33,260 nt of DNA from an uncultured bacterium (GTDB lineage Bacteria > Patescibacteriota > Minisyncoccia > Phycocordibacterales > UBA918). Each line of letters begins with the position of its first letter. Position 1 is the stretch's first letter. The notes under the pieces were generated by a model. It was not told where the DNA came from. It saw only the letters and a program-made list of their open reading frames with translations, and made no database searches. The stretch lies in NCBI GenBank assembly GCA_913050645.1, contig CAJXAG010000004.1:1-33260 (forward strand). The letters run 5' to 3'. Both the position numbers and the translations under genes were made by a program. This document shows positions 7,905 through 14,783 of this stretch, in pieces.

Positions 7905-8879
7905 ATGTTTGTAGACGAGTTAGAGATATACGCAAAGGCTGGTGACGGAGGTGATGGCGTTGTGCGATGGAATCGCATGAAGTTTCGCCCTAAAGCAGGT
8001 CCTGGTGGTGGTAACGGCGGTAACGGAGGTGATGTATACCTACGGGCTGTTCGTGATCTCAATCGACTCTCTAAATACACTGGAGCAAAGAAGTTTACCG
8101 CCAAAGATGGTGAAGCTGGCCGTTCACAAAGCCAATGGGGGAAAGGTAGTAAAGATATCTATATTGAGGTACCAGTCGGATCACAGGTAACTGATGTTGA
8201 GCGAGATCGATCCTACGAACTCATGACTGAAGGTGAGGAGGTTTGTATTCTCAGGGGTGGTCGTGGTGGTCTTGGCAACGAGCACTTTAAGTCATCAACC
8301 AATCAGACTCCTGAGGAGTCCACTGAGGGGAAGCCGGGGGAGGAAGGCGTTTTCAAAATTGAACTAGCACTCTCTGCCGACGTCGGTCTTATTGGCTTGC
8401 CCAACGCCGGCAAGTCGACACTCCTTAATAACTTCACGAACGCATCTTCACAGGTCGGTTCGTATGCGTTTACGACACTGGAACCACACCTCGGTGATCT
8501 GTATGGGTATACTATCGCAGACATTCCTGGTTTGATCGAAGGAGCATCCGAAGGGAAGGGGCTTGGACACAAATTTTTACGTCATGTATCACGTACAAAA
8601 ATGCTTCTTCACCTTGTTTCACTGGAGCATGAGGACCCAATTTCTGAATATTTTAAGGTAAAAAATGAGCTAGCAAAATTCCAAAAGGAGTTAGCTGACA
8701 AAGAAGAGTGGATTATCTTCACTAAAAAAGACCTTGTGGATAGCCATATAATTGAAGAGGTATTGAAAGATATTGACAAACACAATAAACGTGTGTTTGT
8801 AATCTCTGAAAATGATGGTGAAAGTATCAAAGATGTACGCGATGCACTCACCGTACACCTAGGAAACGATCTCGAGTAG
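7905..8879 (+). CDS. obgE: Obg family GTPase (short form, no OCT domain)
   Basis: Obg is a large-subunit ribosome-assembly GTPase linked to growth control. The 324-residue protein has the Gly-rich N-terminal Obg fold (1 to about 155; GDGGDGVVRW near the start and GGNGGNGGDVYLR around 37-49). The G domain follows, with G1 GLPNAGKST (164-172), G3 DIPG with GLIEG, and G4 TKKD. It ends right after the G domain, so the C-terminal OCT domain of the B. subtilis type is missing, as in many reduced genomes. gatB begins 26 nt downstream with its own promoter. Confidence 0.96.
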   Translation: MFVDELEIYAKAGDGGDGVVRWNRMKFRPKAGPGGGNGGNGGDVYLRAVRDLNRLSKYTGAKKFTAKDGEAGRSQSQWGKGSKDIYIEVPVGSQVTDVERDRSYELMTEGEEVCILRGGRGGLGNEHFKSSTNQTPEESTEGKPGEEGVFKIELALSADVGLIGLPNAGKSTLLNNFTNASSQVGSYAFTTLEPHLGDLYGYTIADIPGLIEGASEGKGLGHKFLRHVSRTKMLLHLVSLEHEDPISEYFKVKNELAKFQKELADKEEWIIFTKKDLVDSHIIEEVLKDIDKHNKRVFVISENDGESIKDVRDALTVHLGNDLE

Positions 8880-8888
8880 CGAGATTTG

Positions 8889-8897
8889 TGATAGTAT
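8889..8897 (+). promoter_or_regulatory. Extended -10 promoter of gatB
   Basis: TGA followed by TAGTAT (8892-8897) ends 8 nt before the ATG at 8906. This decides the start: the in-frame GTG at 8888 would lie inside the promoter, so ATG 8906 with a leaderless transcript is preferred. Confidence 0.55.
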
Positions 8898-8905
8898 TAT
8901 CCGGT

Positions 8906-10318
8906 ATGAATGGATATAAAACAACAATTGGTATCGAAGTTCATGCAGAACTGAAGACAAAAAGCAAAATGTTCTGTGGTTGTACGAATGATCCGCACGC
9001 TGCAGAAGCAAATGCAAATGTTTGTCCTGTCTGTATGGCACACCCGGGGACACTCCCGACCGTTAACAAGGAGGCAGTGCACTTAGTAATGCAAATTGGT
9101 ACTGCAATAGGAGGTGAACTTGCACAATATAGTGAGTTTGATCGAAAGAACTACTTTTACCCTGACATTCCCAAGGCGTATCAGATCAGTCAGTATCAGT
9201 TCCCGTTTGTCTCAGGAGGTTCGCTTGCTGGAGTGGAGCTTACACGCATCCACTTAGAAGAAGACACTGCACGTAGTCAGCACGATGACGTAAACGAAAA
9301 AAGTTACGTTGACTACAACCGAGCTGGCGTGCCATTAATGGAGCTAGTGACTGAACCCGTAATCCATGATGCACAGACGGCAGGGAGGTTTGCTCGAGAA
9401 CTCCAGCTCTTACTTCGAACACTTGACGCATCGGATGCAAACATGGAGCGTGGTGAGATGCGTGTTGAGGCAAATATCTCTGTGAGTAAAACAGACACAC
9501 TAGGCACAAAGGTTGAAGTAAAGAATCTCAACTCGTTCAAGTCAGTGGAAGGCGCAATCGAATACGAGGTGAAACGACAGGTAGAACTCCTAGAGGGTGA
9601 CGGGACAGTTATACAAGAAACTCGTGGTTGGGACGAGAACCGGAACAAAACCTTTTCACAGCGAGTGAAGGAGTCAGCTGATGATTACCGATATTTCCCA
9701 GATCCTGATATCCCGAAGTTTAAACGATCCGAGATTCCTGAATTCTCGGAAGCTAGCCTATCCGAGATCTCGCTTGAAACACCTGAAAATAAAAGGCATT
9801 TTTACCGAGATCTCGGATTACCGGACGATCAAATTGAAATCGTCATTGCAGATACATTGCGTGATGCATTCATCAAGGAAACGACCAAAATGCTCTCAGG
9901 AAAGAAAGAAATTGCCACTATGGGTAATTACTTCACTTCCGACGTTTTAGGCATGTGTGACGCTGAAAACCTCACCTTAGAAGGGGTGCATGCAGAGCAA
10001 TTCGCTGCGCTCATTAAGCTTGTGGTTTCTGGTGAGCTAAACTCGCGTGTAGCAAAGGATCTACTTAAGGAAGCAGTCTTTGATGGACAGAACCCTCAAA
10101 AAATGGCTGAAGAACGTGGTTTATTGCAGAAGAATGCAGAAGAAGACCTTATCCCAATTGTTGACGCTATTATTGCCGAAAATGACTCTGTAGCTACAGA
10201 ATATAAAGAAGGTAAAGAGACCGCTCTGAAGTTCCTGATCGGACAAGCTATGAAAGCCACCAAAGGTGCTGCAAATCCAGGCGTGCTCACCGAGCTTTTC
10301 AATAAACGTATCAAATAA
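8906..10318 (+). CDS. gatB: Aspartyl/glutamyl-tRNA amidotransferase subunit B
   Basis: GatB is the tRNA-binding kinase subunit of the GatCAB complex. It phosphorylates and transamidates Glu-tRNA(Gln) and/or Asp-tRNA(Asn) to the correct amide form using ammonia supplied by GatA. From ATG 8906 the protein has 470 residues, the normal length. The N-terminal IGIEVHAELKTKSKMFCGC region and a CxxC pair (CPVC near residue 37) match the zinc site. DRKNYFYPDIPKAYQISQY, the YVDYNRAGVPLMELVTEP stretch and the C-terminal YqeY-like tail helical domain (about 320-470) are all recognisable. gatA and gatC are not adjacent, so the complex is encoded at separate loci. The in-frame GTG at 8888 is rejected because it overlaps the -10 box. 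Confidence 0.96.
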   Translation: MNGYKTTIGIEVHAELKTKSKMFCGCTNDPHAAEANANVCPVCMAHPGTLPTVNKEAVHLVMQIGTAIGGELAQYSEFDRKNYFYPDIPKAYQISQYQFPFVSGGSLAGVELTRIHLEEDTARSQHDDVNEKSYVDYNRAGVPLMELVTEPVIHDAQTAGRFARELQLLLRTLDASDANMERGEMRVEANISVSKTDTLGTKVEVKNLNSFKSVEGAIEYEVKRQVELLEGDGTVIQETRGWDENRNKTFSQRVKESADDYRYFPDPDIPKFKRSEIPEFSEASLSEISLETPENKRHFYRDLGLPDDQIEIVIADTLRDAFIKETTKMLSGKKEIATMGNYFTSDVLGMCDAENLTLEGVHAEQFAALIKLVVSGELNSRVAKDLLKEAVFDGQNPQKMAEERGLLQKNAEEDLIPIVDAIIAENDSVATEYKEGKETALKFLIGQAMKATKGAANPGVLTELFNKRIK

Positions 10319-10330
10319 GAACGTCATCCA

Positions 10331-10364
10331 CAAAAACCAGCCCTCGTGTGCTGGTTTTTGTTTT
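10331..10364 (+). terminator. Rho-independent terminator of gatB
   Basis: CAAAAACCAGC (10331-10341) and GCTGGTTTTTG (10350-10360) form a perfect 11-bp stem with an 8-nt loop, followed by TTTTT. Confidence 0.88.
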
Positions 10365-10374
10365 TGCGAACATG

Positions 10375-10380
10375 TATACT
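10375..10380 (+). promoter_or_regulatory. -10 box of the first HTH-membrane gene
   Basis: TATACT, preceded directly by TG, ends 9 nt before the ATG at 10390. No Shine-Dalgarno is present, so the mRNA is probably leaderless. Confidence 0.5.
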
Positions 10381-10389
10381 GATTGAAGT

Positions 10390-11439
10390 ATGAACTCCGT
10401 AAACGTTGATGGAAAAAACTATGTAAAAGCAAAGGATCTCGCCAGAGATCTCGGCTACACGGCAGACTATGTCGGACAGCTTTGTCGAGCGGGGAAGGTT
10501 GATGCACAGCTGGTGGGACGCAGTTGGTACGTAAATGAGGAGTCACTGCAGGAACACAAGCGTGGTCGCTACCGCAGTAACAAGCAAGAGACTATTAAAG
10601 AGGTTGCGCGAACACTGAGGGCAAAAGACGTTGACGACGATTCGCATAAAATAACAGTGCATCTTCAAGATGGTGAAGAGAATAAAAATGAAGGATATGC
10701 AAACCAATCGTTTTATACACGGGCAACTGCTCCGGCTACAGCTACAAAGTATCACACTGATGAAGCAGAACTTATTCCGGGTGCTGATAAAAATATCTCC
10801 AAAACCGGCAGGATCGGTGTGCGTTTAGCTGATGCGCAGAACCTAAAAATTACATCGAAAGGAAAAACGTTCGATTTTGACCCAACGCAACGACAACAGC
10901 TACGCTTTAGGGGAAAGCTTTCAGTTCTGGATGTCGAGGATGAGCTTGAAGTTGCCGACGAAGATGAACTTGAAGAAAAGAAGTTGTTGGATCAAAAAAC
11001 TGCATTTCAGAATCGGGTTGCACAAAAGACTTTTACCGGAGAAGTTTCAGAGATAAAAAATGATAAGGCTGAACGCAAGACAGCCGAAAAAACTAGTAAA
11101 ATCAACGTAAAACACCGACGTCCAACCACAAAGCGCAAGAAGCGCGACCTTCCCTTTGAGCATAACTCGCAGGGAGTGCTTAGTATGCAGCGTGAGCGGA
11201 TTGTAGGGAGAAATCCAGTTGGCGGTACGTTACGTGTAGATACACACGCTACTGTTGACCCTGTTTCTCCAGGAAGAAGGACCTTTTTAGTTGTTACAAC
11301 AACGCTTATGGCCATTATTTTAGGCGTTTTAGTGACAAGTGTGGAGCAAACAACCACTATAGTTAATGGTGAGGTGGTGGTGCGGTATACCCTGGATTTT
11401 GAAAATATTGTAGCTGCTGCATACGATGCATTTCGGTAG
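10390..11439 (+). CDS. Membrane-tethered HTH (excisionase/MerR-like) protein
   Basis: This 349-residue protein of unknown role begins with a winged-helix HTH of the excisionase/HTH_17 type. YVKAKDLARDLGYTADYVGQ at about 11-30 holds the recognition helix region, and the domain ends with the wing GRSWYVN. A long charged, low-complexity middle (about 60-290) follows, with a DELEVADEDELEEKK acidic patch and a basic KRKKR patch before the membrane. One transmembrane segment (about 298-318) and a short extracytoplasmic tail of about 30 residues complete it. This architecture suggests a DNA-binding protein held at the membrane. It shares its HTH with the gene at 11897, so the two are paralogues. What signal or DNA it binds is not visible. 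Confidence 0.75.
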   Translation: MNSVNVDGKNYVKAKDLARDLGYTADYVGQLCRAGKVDAQLVGRSWYVNEESLQEHKRGRYRSNKQETIKEVARTLRAKDVDDDSHKITVHLQDGEENKNEGYANQSFYTRATAPATATKYHTDEAELIPGADKNISKTGRIGVRLADAQNLKITSKGKTFDFDPTQRQQLRFRGKLSVLDVEDELEVADEDELEEKKLLDQKTAFQNRVAQKTFTGEVSEIKNDKAERKTAEKTSKINVKHRRPTTKRKKRDLPFEHNSQGVLSMQRERIVGRNPVGGTLRVDTHATVDPVSPGRRTFLVVTTTLMAIILGVLVTSVEQTTTIVNGEVVVRYTLDFENIVAAAYDAFR

Positions 11440-11449
11440 TACCCCTAAA

Positions 11450-11588
11450 TCCATAAACTCTGTGTTGTATTAGCCGATCGCTTCGTTGGTACTGACGAAG
11501 ACGAAGAAAAAGCTAGTTTTTCGTCGTAGACGGCAGCAAAGCTGCCGTCTTTGTAAACAGAATGCGAAGCAATCCAGATCTTGTGGAT
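11450..11588. repeat. Compound-palindrome repeat, copy B1
   Basis: A unit of about 139 bp has outer arms TCCATAAACTC and TTGTGGATT. Nested inside are CGATCGCTTCG / GCGAAGCAATC, a hairpin with A-run and T-run arms (GACGAAGAAAAAGC / GTTTTTCGTC) and a perfect 9-bp hairpin GACGGCAGC-AAA-GCTGCCGTC (11529-11549) followed by TTT. The same order occurs at 19567-19704 and, in part, at 11600-11780. It probably acts as a terminator for the gene at 10390. Confidence 0.7.
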
Positions 11589-11599
11589 TCAAGTGTAGT

Positions 11600-11780
11600 G
11601 GCACCTATGCTCATTAATTTTCTGGATCGCTTCGACAGTAGTCTCGCGAAGACGGAAAAACCAAAGGTTTTTCCGTAGACGGCAACAACGTTGCCGTCAT
11701 TGCGAGCTTCTGCGAAGCAATCCAGATCGTTTATTGTTGGAGCATAGCTCTGTTGTTGAGTTTTAATTAGTATAGGTGCC
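11600..11780. repeat. MITE-like element with 18-bp terminal inverted repeats, copy B2
   Basis: The left end (11600-11617) and right end (11763-11780) are inverted repeats matching at 16 of 18 positions. Inside are CTGGATCGCTTCG (11622-11634) / CGAAGCAATCCAG (11713-11725), an 11-bp hairpin ACGGAAAAACC-AAA-GGTTTTTCCGT (11652-11676), and a 9-bp hairpin GACGGCAAC-AAC-GTTGCCGTC (11678-11698). It also contains ATTGCGAGCTTCTGCGAAGCAATCC (11700-11723), akin to the short palindromes widespread in many bacterial genomes. It has no transposase, so it is a non-autonomous or REP-like element. Confidence 0.7.
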
Positions 11781-11882
11781 GGTAGTACCGTTTGGGATTG
11801 TTTGAACGATATATCTCAGTTTTTAAGCGGGTTTTTTATCCCCATGCATGTCACCTAAAATACACGAAAAAGCTATAAAATA

Positions 11883-11888
11883 TATAGT
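11883..11888 (+). promoter_or_regulatory. -10 box of the second HTH-membrane gene
   Basis: TATAGT within a TATAAAATATATAGT stretch ends 8 nt before the ATG at 11897. The exact hexamer is ambiguous, but any choice leaves almost no leader. Confidence 0.45.
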
Positions 11889-11896
11889 GATTTCGT

Positions 11897-12670
11897 ATGT
11901 CGAAGGAACTTGAAATTGATGGCGTCCGATTTGAATCTAGTGCATCTGTTGCGCAGCGTTTTAACTACACTCAAGACTACGTAGGGAGACTTGCGCGAGA
12001 AGGAAAAGTGACCGCTTCAAGAGTTGGTCGCTTTTGGTTTATTGATGTTTCATCTTTTGAGAAATTTATCGAAGACTCAGAAGAAGAAAAGCGGCAGCGT
12101 TCACAAGCGTTGCGTGAAGAGCGGAAGCAGGAGCGGGTGGCGGTTACAAGCAACGCATCAGCGTCTCGGGTCAAAAAGAAAAGGGTGATACAAGTACCAA
12201 CACGAACTCACACGTTCGCAGAACAATACGCAGCGCTGGCACAAGCAGTCGCGGTTGTGTTCTGCGGGCTTCTCGTGGGAGCGCTTGGATGGTCAGCACA
12301 AGAGCTTCAGCTTGCACAGCTGGAGCGTGGTGCTGGTGCAATTACAGCTCAGGTACAAGAAGTATTTGCACGCGTAAGTGATGTGGCCAAAGAGAACGTT
12401 ACTGTCTCAAGCTCTGTGCAGCAGGCTCTTGTTATAGAAGCGGCATTAGAAACATCTGTCTTTGCTGAGTTTCCAGTGCAGTCGTACGACAGAGAGTTTC
12501 TGCCGAACCTAGATACGACTGAGACTGACACGCTATATCCATTCTCCGATGAGACTCAGATGGTGCGTGAAGAGGATGGTGTGCAGGTTGTGCGCCCGGT
12601 TTTTGAAAGTACGACAGAAGAGGTTGAGTATCAAGTTTCAGCGCAGACGCTTAAGAAAACTACCAGGTAG
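11897..12670 (+). CDS. Membrane-tethered HTH protein, paralogue of the 10390 gene
   Basis: This 257-residue protein has an N-terminal excisionase/MerR-like HTH (about 12-55). YTQDYVGRLAREGKVTASRVG (24-44) aligns with YTADYVGQLCRAGKVDAQLVG of the upstream paralogue, and a wing-like GRFWFID follows. A charged helix with EEEKRQR and REERKQER comes next (62-80), then a basic RVKKKR patch, one membrane segment (about 113-131), and an extracytoplasmic part of about 125 residues. The first half of that part is heptad-like and may form a coiled coil. The exported protein with the c-like hairpin starts downstream in its own promoter context. The location suggests a regulatory or structural link to that gene and the ATPase operon, but this is inference. 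Confidence 0.72.
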   Translation: MSKELEIDGVRFESSASVAQRFNYTQDYVGRLAREGKVTASRVGRFWFIDVSSFEKFIEDSEEEKRQRSQALREERKQERVAVTSNASASRVKKKRVIQVPTRTHTFAEQYAALAQAVAVVFCGLLVGALGWSAQELQLAQLERGAGAITAQVQEVFARVSDVAKENVTVSSSVQQALVIEAALETSVFAEFPVQSYDREFLPNLDTTETDTLYPFSDETQMVREEDGVQVVRPVFESTTEEVEYQVSAQTLKKTTR

Positions 12671-12820
12671 CCTATGAATATTCTTAAAACACAACAGAAT
12701 ATTCTACGAAGCATCTGCGGAAAAGGTGCGACCTTAAGGATCTTCGCAGAAGCGGGTGTACGGTCTTTGCTTTTATACAGAAGGTCGAAAGGAAAAGGTA
12801 GGGTGCGATACAATGATACA

Positions 12821-12826
12821 TATAAT
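12821..12826 (+). promoter_or_regulatory. -10 box setting the start of the exported c-like protein
   Basis: TATAAT lies immediately before the ATGs at 12827 and 12833, with a second candidate TACAAT at 12809-12814. Start at ATG 12827 or 12833 places a signal peptide at the N-terminus. The longer frame from 12674 has a basic, non-signal-like extension that reads through a hairpin (about 12714-12753) and is unlikely. Confidence 0.5.
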
Positions 12827-13612
12827 ATGTATATGTATGCGATGCGTATAGCTAGAGCAAGCTCTTTTTCTTTTGTGTTCCTGCTGCTAAGCGGTTTGGT
12901 AGCCAATGTGCAGGCGCAGGCACTGCCAAGTGCGGTGACTGTGAGCTTACTTGATAGCGTGAATGTTATTGAGGGGATGGTGGTATCTGCCCAGGAAGAC
13001 ACAGGAGCATATGTACTTTCTGGAAGTATCGACGATGCACAAGTGTATGGCGTCGTTGCTGCACAGCCACCAGTGGTTTTTGCAACTGAAGGAACAAACA
13101 CTTCGGTTATTACTGAGGGCATCGCGCTGCTGCGAGTGAATAACCAAGGAGGGGCAATACAGCGTGGGGACTTGTTGGTAACGTCCTTAGAAACCGGTGT
13201 GGCAATGAAAGCCTCGGAAGAACAGGTATATGTGTTTGCCATCGCGCTACAGGCGCTACAGGAAAGCCAGGGAGTGATTCAGGCTGAGATAGGTGCAGAG
13301 CGAGCGCAGTTGTTGCGTGCACAACAGCGAGAGATTGCAGCTGCAGCACTTGCAGAGGATCTGACAGTAGAAGACCCAAAGAAATTATCGTTTATCCGTG
13401 CCGCGATTGCGGTGCTGCTTGTGGTGGGTGCGCTTGGCTTCTTGCTCTACAGTTTTCGCTCACTGCTTACCCATGGTGTTGTTTCAGTGGGGCGTAACCC
13501 ACGTGCAAAGGGATCCATTATGACGTTTTCGTTTGCGAACTTTGTGTTTGCACTCATCTTATCTGCAGCAGTGGTATTTATTGCTGTTGCGGTACTGGTG
13601 TTGCCGTTGTAG
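12827..13612 (+). CDS. Exported protein with C-terminal membrane hairpin resembling an ATP synthase c subunit
   Basis: From ATG 12827 the protein has 261 residues. The parts in order are a signal peptide (about 1-27, ending ANVQAQA) and an extracytoplasmic domain (about 28-180). That domain's GGAIQRGDLLVTSLETGVAM segment resembles a small domain I know from fibre or S74-type surface proteins of CPR bacteria, and a Gln/Ala/Glu-rich helix follows it. Two membrane helices (about 190-212 and 233-258) are joined by the loop VGRNPRAKGSI (R223-N224-P225). An Arg-(Gln/Asn)-Pro loop between two helices is the hallmark of F-type c subunits, and the predicted topology (both ends outside, loop inside) agrees. 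However, the position about 20 residues after that Arg, where c has the ion-binding Asp/Glu, is Leu243, and TM2 has no acidic residue. It lies directly upstream of the F1-like operon. Homology to c is possible but unproven. Confidence 0.6.
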   Translation: MYMYAMRIARASSFSFVFLLLSGLVANVQAQALPSAVTVSLLDSVNVIEGMVVSAQEDTGAYVLSGSIDDAQVYGVVAAQPPVVFATEGTNTSVITEGIALLRVNNQGGAIQRGDLLVTSLETGVAMKASEEQVYVFAIALQALQESQGVIQAEIGAERAQLLRAQQREIAAAALAEDLTVEDPKKLSFIRAAIAVLLVVGALGFLLYSFRSLLTHGVVSVGRNPRAKGSIMTFSFANFVFALILSAAVVFIAVAVLVLPL

Positions 13613-13642
13613 GTGCCTGACGATTTGCAACCCGCGTACGTA

Positions 13643-13684
13643 CGTTCGAAATTTCGTTCGCAATTGCGAACGAAATTTCGAACG
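13643..13684. repeat. 42-bp perfect palindrome
   Basis: The sequence equals its own reverse complement over all 42 bases, centred on CAATTG (13661-13666). It is built from TTCGAAATTTCG-type sub-palindromes. It starts 31 nt after the stop of the c-like gene. It could be a very strong bidirectional terminator, a cruciform, or a protein-binding site; there is no T-run on the + strand. Confidence 0.9.
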
Positions 13685-13784
13685 CAAAAACGAGACTATG
13701 CGGTACACAATGCATCTAAGAGATATATACAGAGAACAATATACCTGTGTGTAGTTTTCCTTGGTGAAGTACCTGCTGCTACGG

Positions 13785-13983
13785 TAGTATAGTATAGAGC
13801 AGACTTAAAAATCCTACGCAGAGAAGATTCTGTTTTTTCTGCTCCGGTTCGTCGATGTATAAAATTCGGCCAAAAAATCACTAAAATTTATTACCGCACT
13901 ATAGTACGGCTCAAAATTTTATTCATTTTCTTTCTCGAATTTTAGACACTTTTGGAACTCGGAAGATTTCCAGGTCTGCTCTA
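13785..13983 (+). promoter_or_regulatory. Possible promoter and closed leader RNA of the F1-like operon
   Basis: Overlapping TAGTAT boxes (13785-13790 and 13790-13795) could start a transcript near 13797-13802. TAGAGCAGAC (13795-13804) is perfectly complementary to GTCTGCTCTA (13974-13983), which would close a leader of about 190 nt ending 20 nt before the first ATG. If the TSS is at 13802 most of the 5' arm would be absent, so this is speculative. An alternative -10 (TATATT, 13994-13999) sits 4 nt before the ATG. Confidence 0.3.
13882..13921. promoter_or_regulatory. Symmetrical dyad, possible operator of the F1-like operon
   Basis: Three blocks are symmetrical about 13901/13902: ACTATAGT at the centre, CCG/CGG on each side after one mismatched base, and TAAAATTT (13882-13889) / AAATTTTA (13914-13921) outside. 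The arrangement resembles a binding site for a dimeric regulator. It lies 83 nt before the operon's first ATG. Confidence 0.4.
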
Positions 13984-14003
13984 GAAAAGCTTTTATATTT
14001 TAT

Positions 14004-14783
14004 ATGTTCTTTGGTTTTGAGATTCTTGTTGGGGTGTTCGTTGGAGTACTTATTGCGACCATTGTGGTGGTGGTTATTCAGATTCGCACGACCAGTCAGA
14101 TAAGTAAGTTGACCTTCCCAGCGTACGAGTACGCGATTAAAAAAGCTGAGGCTGAGGCTGATGCAATTGTGATTGATGCGCGTAAGAAAGCACGTGGGAT
14201 TATGATTGAGGCTGAAAAGGCAGGTCAGGCGATGGTAGGAAATTACGACACACAGGCGAATGGTATTCAAAAAAAATATGAAGCAGCACTCGCGCGACAA
14301 ACTGAAAAGGTAGTGCAGGAGTTTAAAGCAGGTGCTGCAGAGCAGGTGCAGAAGTTGTATGCGGTAACCAGCACTGCTGAAAAAGCAATTACCACTGAAC
14401 AAAAGAAGGTAACGGACAACGTAGTGCGTATTAACGCGTCGCTTGAAGAAGTGGCAACGAAGGCTGAACATCGTACGCAGGAGGTAATCAATGCACTTGA
14501 TAAGCGGCTTGAGCGTGTGGGTGCGGCCATTGAGGCATCGTTGAAGGAAACACAAGAAGGTGGAGCGAAGAAGCTACAGGAACACCTTGGTAGTTTGCAG
14601 GGCGTAGCTGACGATCATATCGAGGTGTACGCAGCGTCACGAAAGAAATTGCTTGATGCGCACATTGAGCAGCTGGTTGACGCAGTGGTCATGAAGGTTC
14701 TTCATAAGCAGTTGCCGGTTTCAGAACATGGCTCACTGGCCCGTGACGCACTTGAGGAAGCTAAGAGTAAACATATTCTATGA
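14004..14783 (+). CDS. atpF: F-type ATPase peripheral stalk subunit b-like protein (elongated)
   Basis: This 259-residue protein has one N-terminal membrane helix (about 5-27) and then an almost uninterrupted charged helix (about 40-215) rich in Ala, Glu, Lys and Gln. The EAEADAIVIDARKKARGIM stretch is typical of b. The C-terminal segment LVDAVVMKVLHKQL resembles the delta-binding end of b. It would form the peripheral stalk holding alpha3beta3 to the membrane part. Typical b has about 156-170 residues, so this one has roughly 90 extra coiled-coil residues and a longer stalk. It is first in a chain of overlapping genes (ATGA overlap with delta). It was assigned by architecture and context rather than by an unmistakable motif. 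Confidence 0.75.
   Translation: MFFGFEILVGVFVGVLIATIVVVVIQIRTTSQISKLTFPAYEYAIKKAEAEADAIVIDARKKARGIMIEAEKAGQAMVGNYDTQANGIQKKYEAALARQTEKVVQEFKAGAAEQVQKLYAVTSTAEKAITTEQKKVTDNVVRINASLEEVATKAEHRTQEVINALDKRLERVGAAIEASLKETQEGGAKKLQEHLGSLQGVADDHIEVYAASRKKLLDAHIEQLVDAVVMKVLHKQLPVSEHGSLARDALEEAKSKHIL

Larger units (their letters stand above)
11440..11896. other. Gene-free spacer filled by two compound-palindrome repeats
   Basis: No coding frame is supported. The space holds repeat B1 (11450-11588), repeat B2 with terminal inverted repeats (11600-11780), and then an AT-rich segment ending in the promoter of the next gene (11883-11888). B1 ends in a stem-loop plus short T run that can terminate the upstream HTH gene. 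Confidence 0.7.
13613..14003. other. Gene-free regulatory region upstream of the F1-like operon
   Basis: The 391 nt carry no credible gene. They hold a 42-bp perfect palindrome (13643-13684), tandem TAGTAT -10-like boxes (13785-13795), a long-range inverted pair (13795-13804 with 13974-13983), a 40-bp dyad (13882-13921), and an AT-rich TATATT segment just before the ATG at 14004. No tRNA or known riboswitch signature was recognised. Confidence 0.65.

Noticed and set aside
11450-11780. CRISPR array
   Set aside because: The repeats are internally palindromic units of 100-180 bp in few copies, without regularly spaced 25-40 bp direct repeats or cas genes.
12674-12826. Longer N-terminus of the c-like protein from ATG 12674
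   Set aside because: It adds 51 mostly basic, non-conserved-looking residues before a clean signal peptide, reads through a hairpin and overlaps the -10 boxes at 12809-12826.
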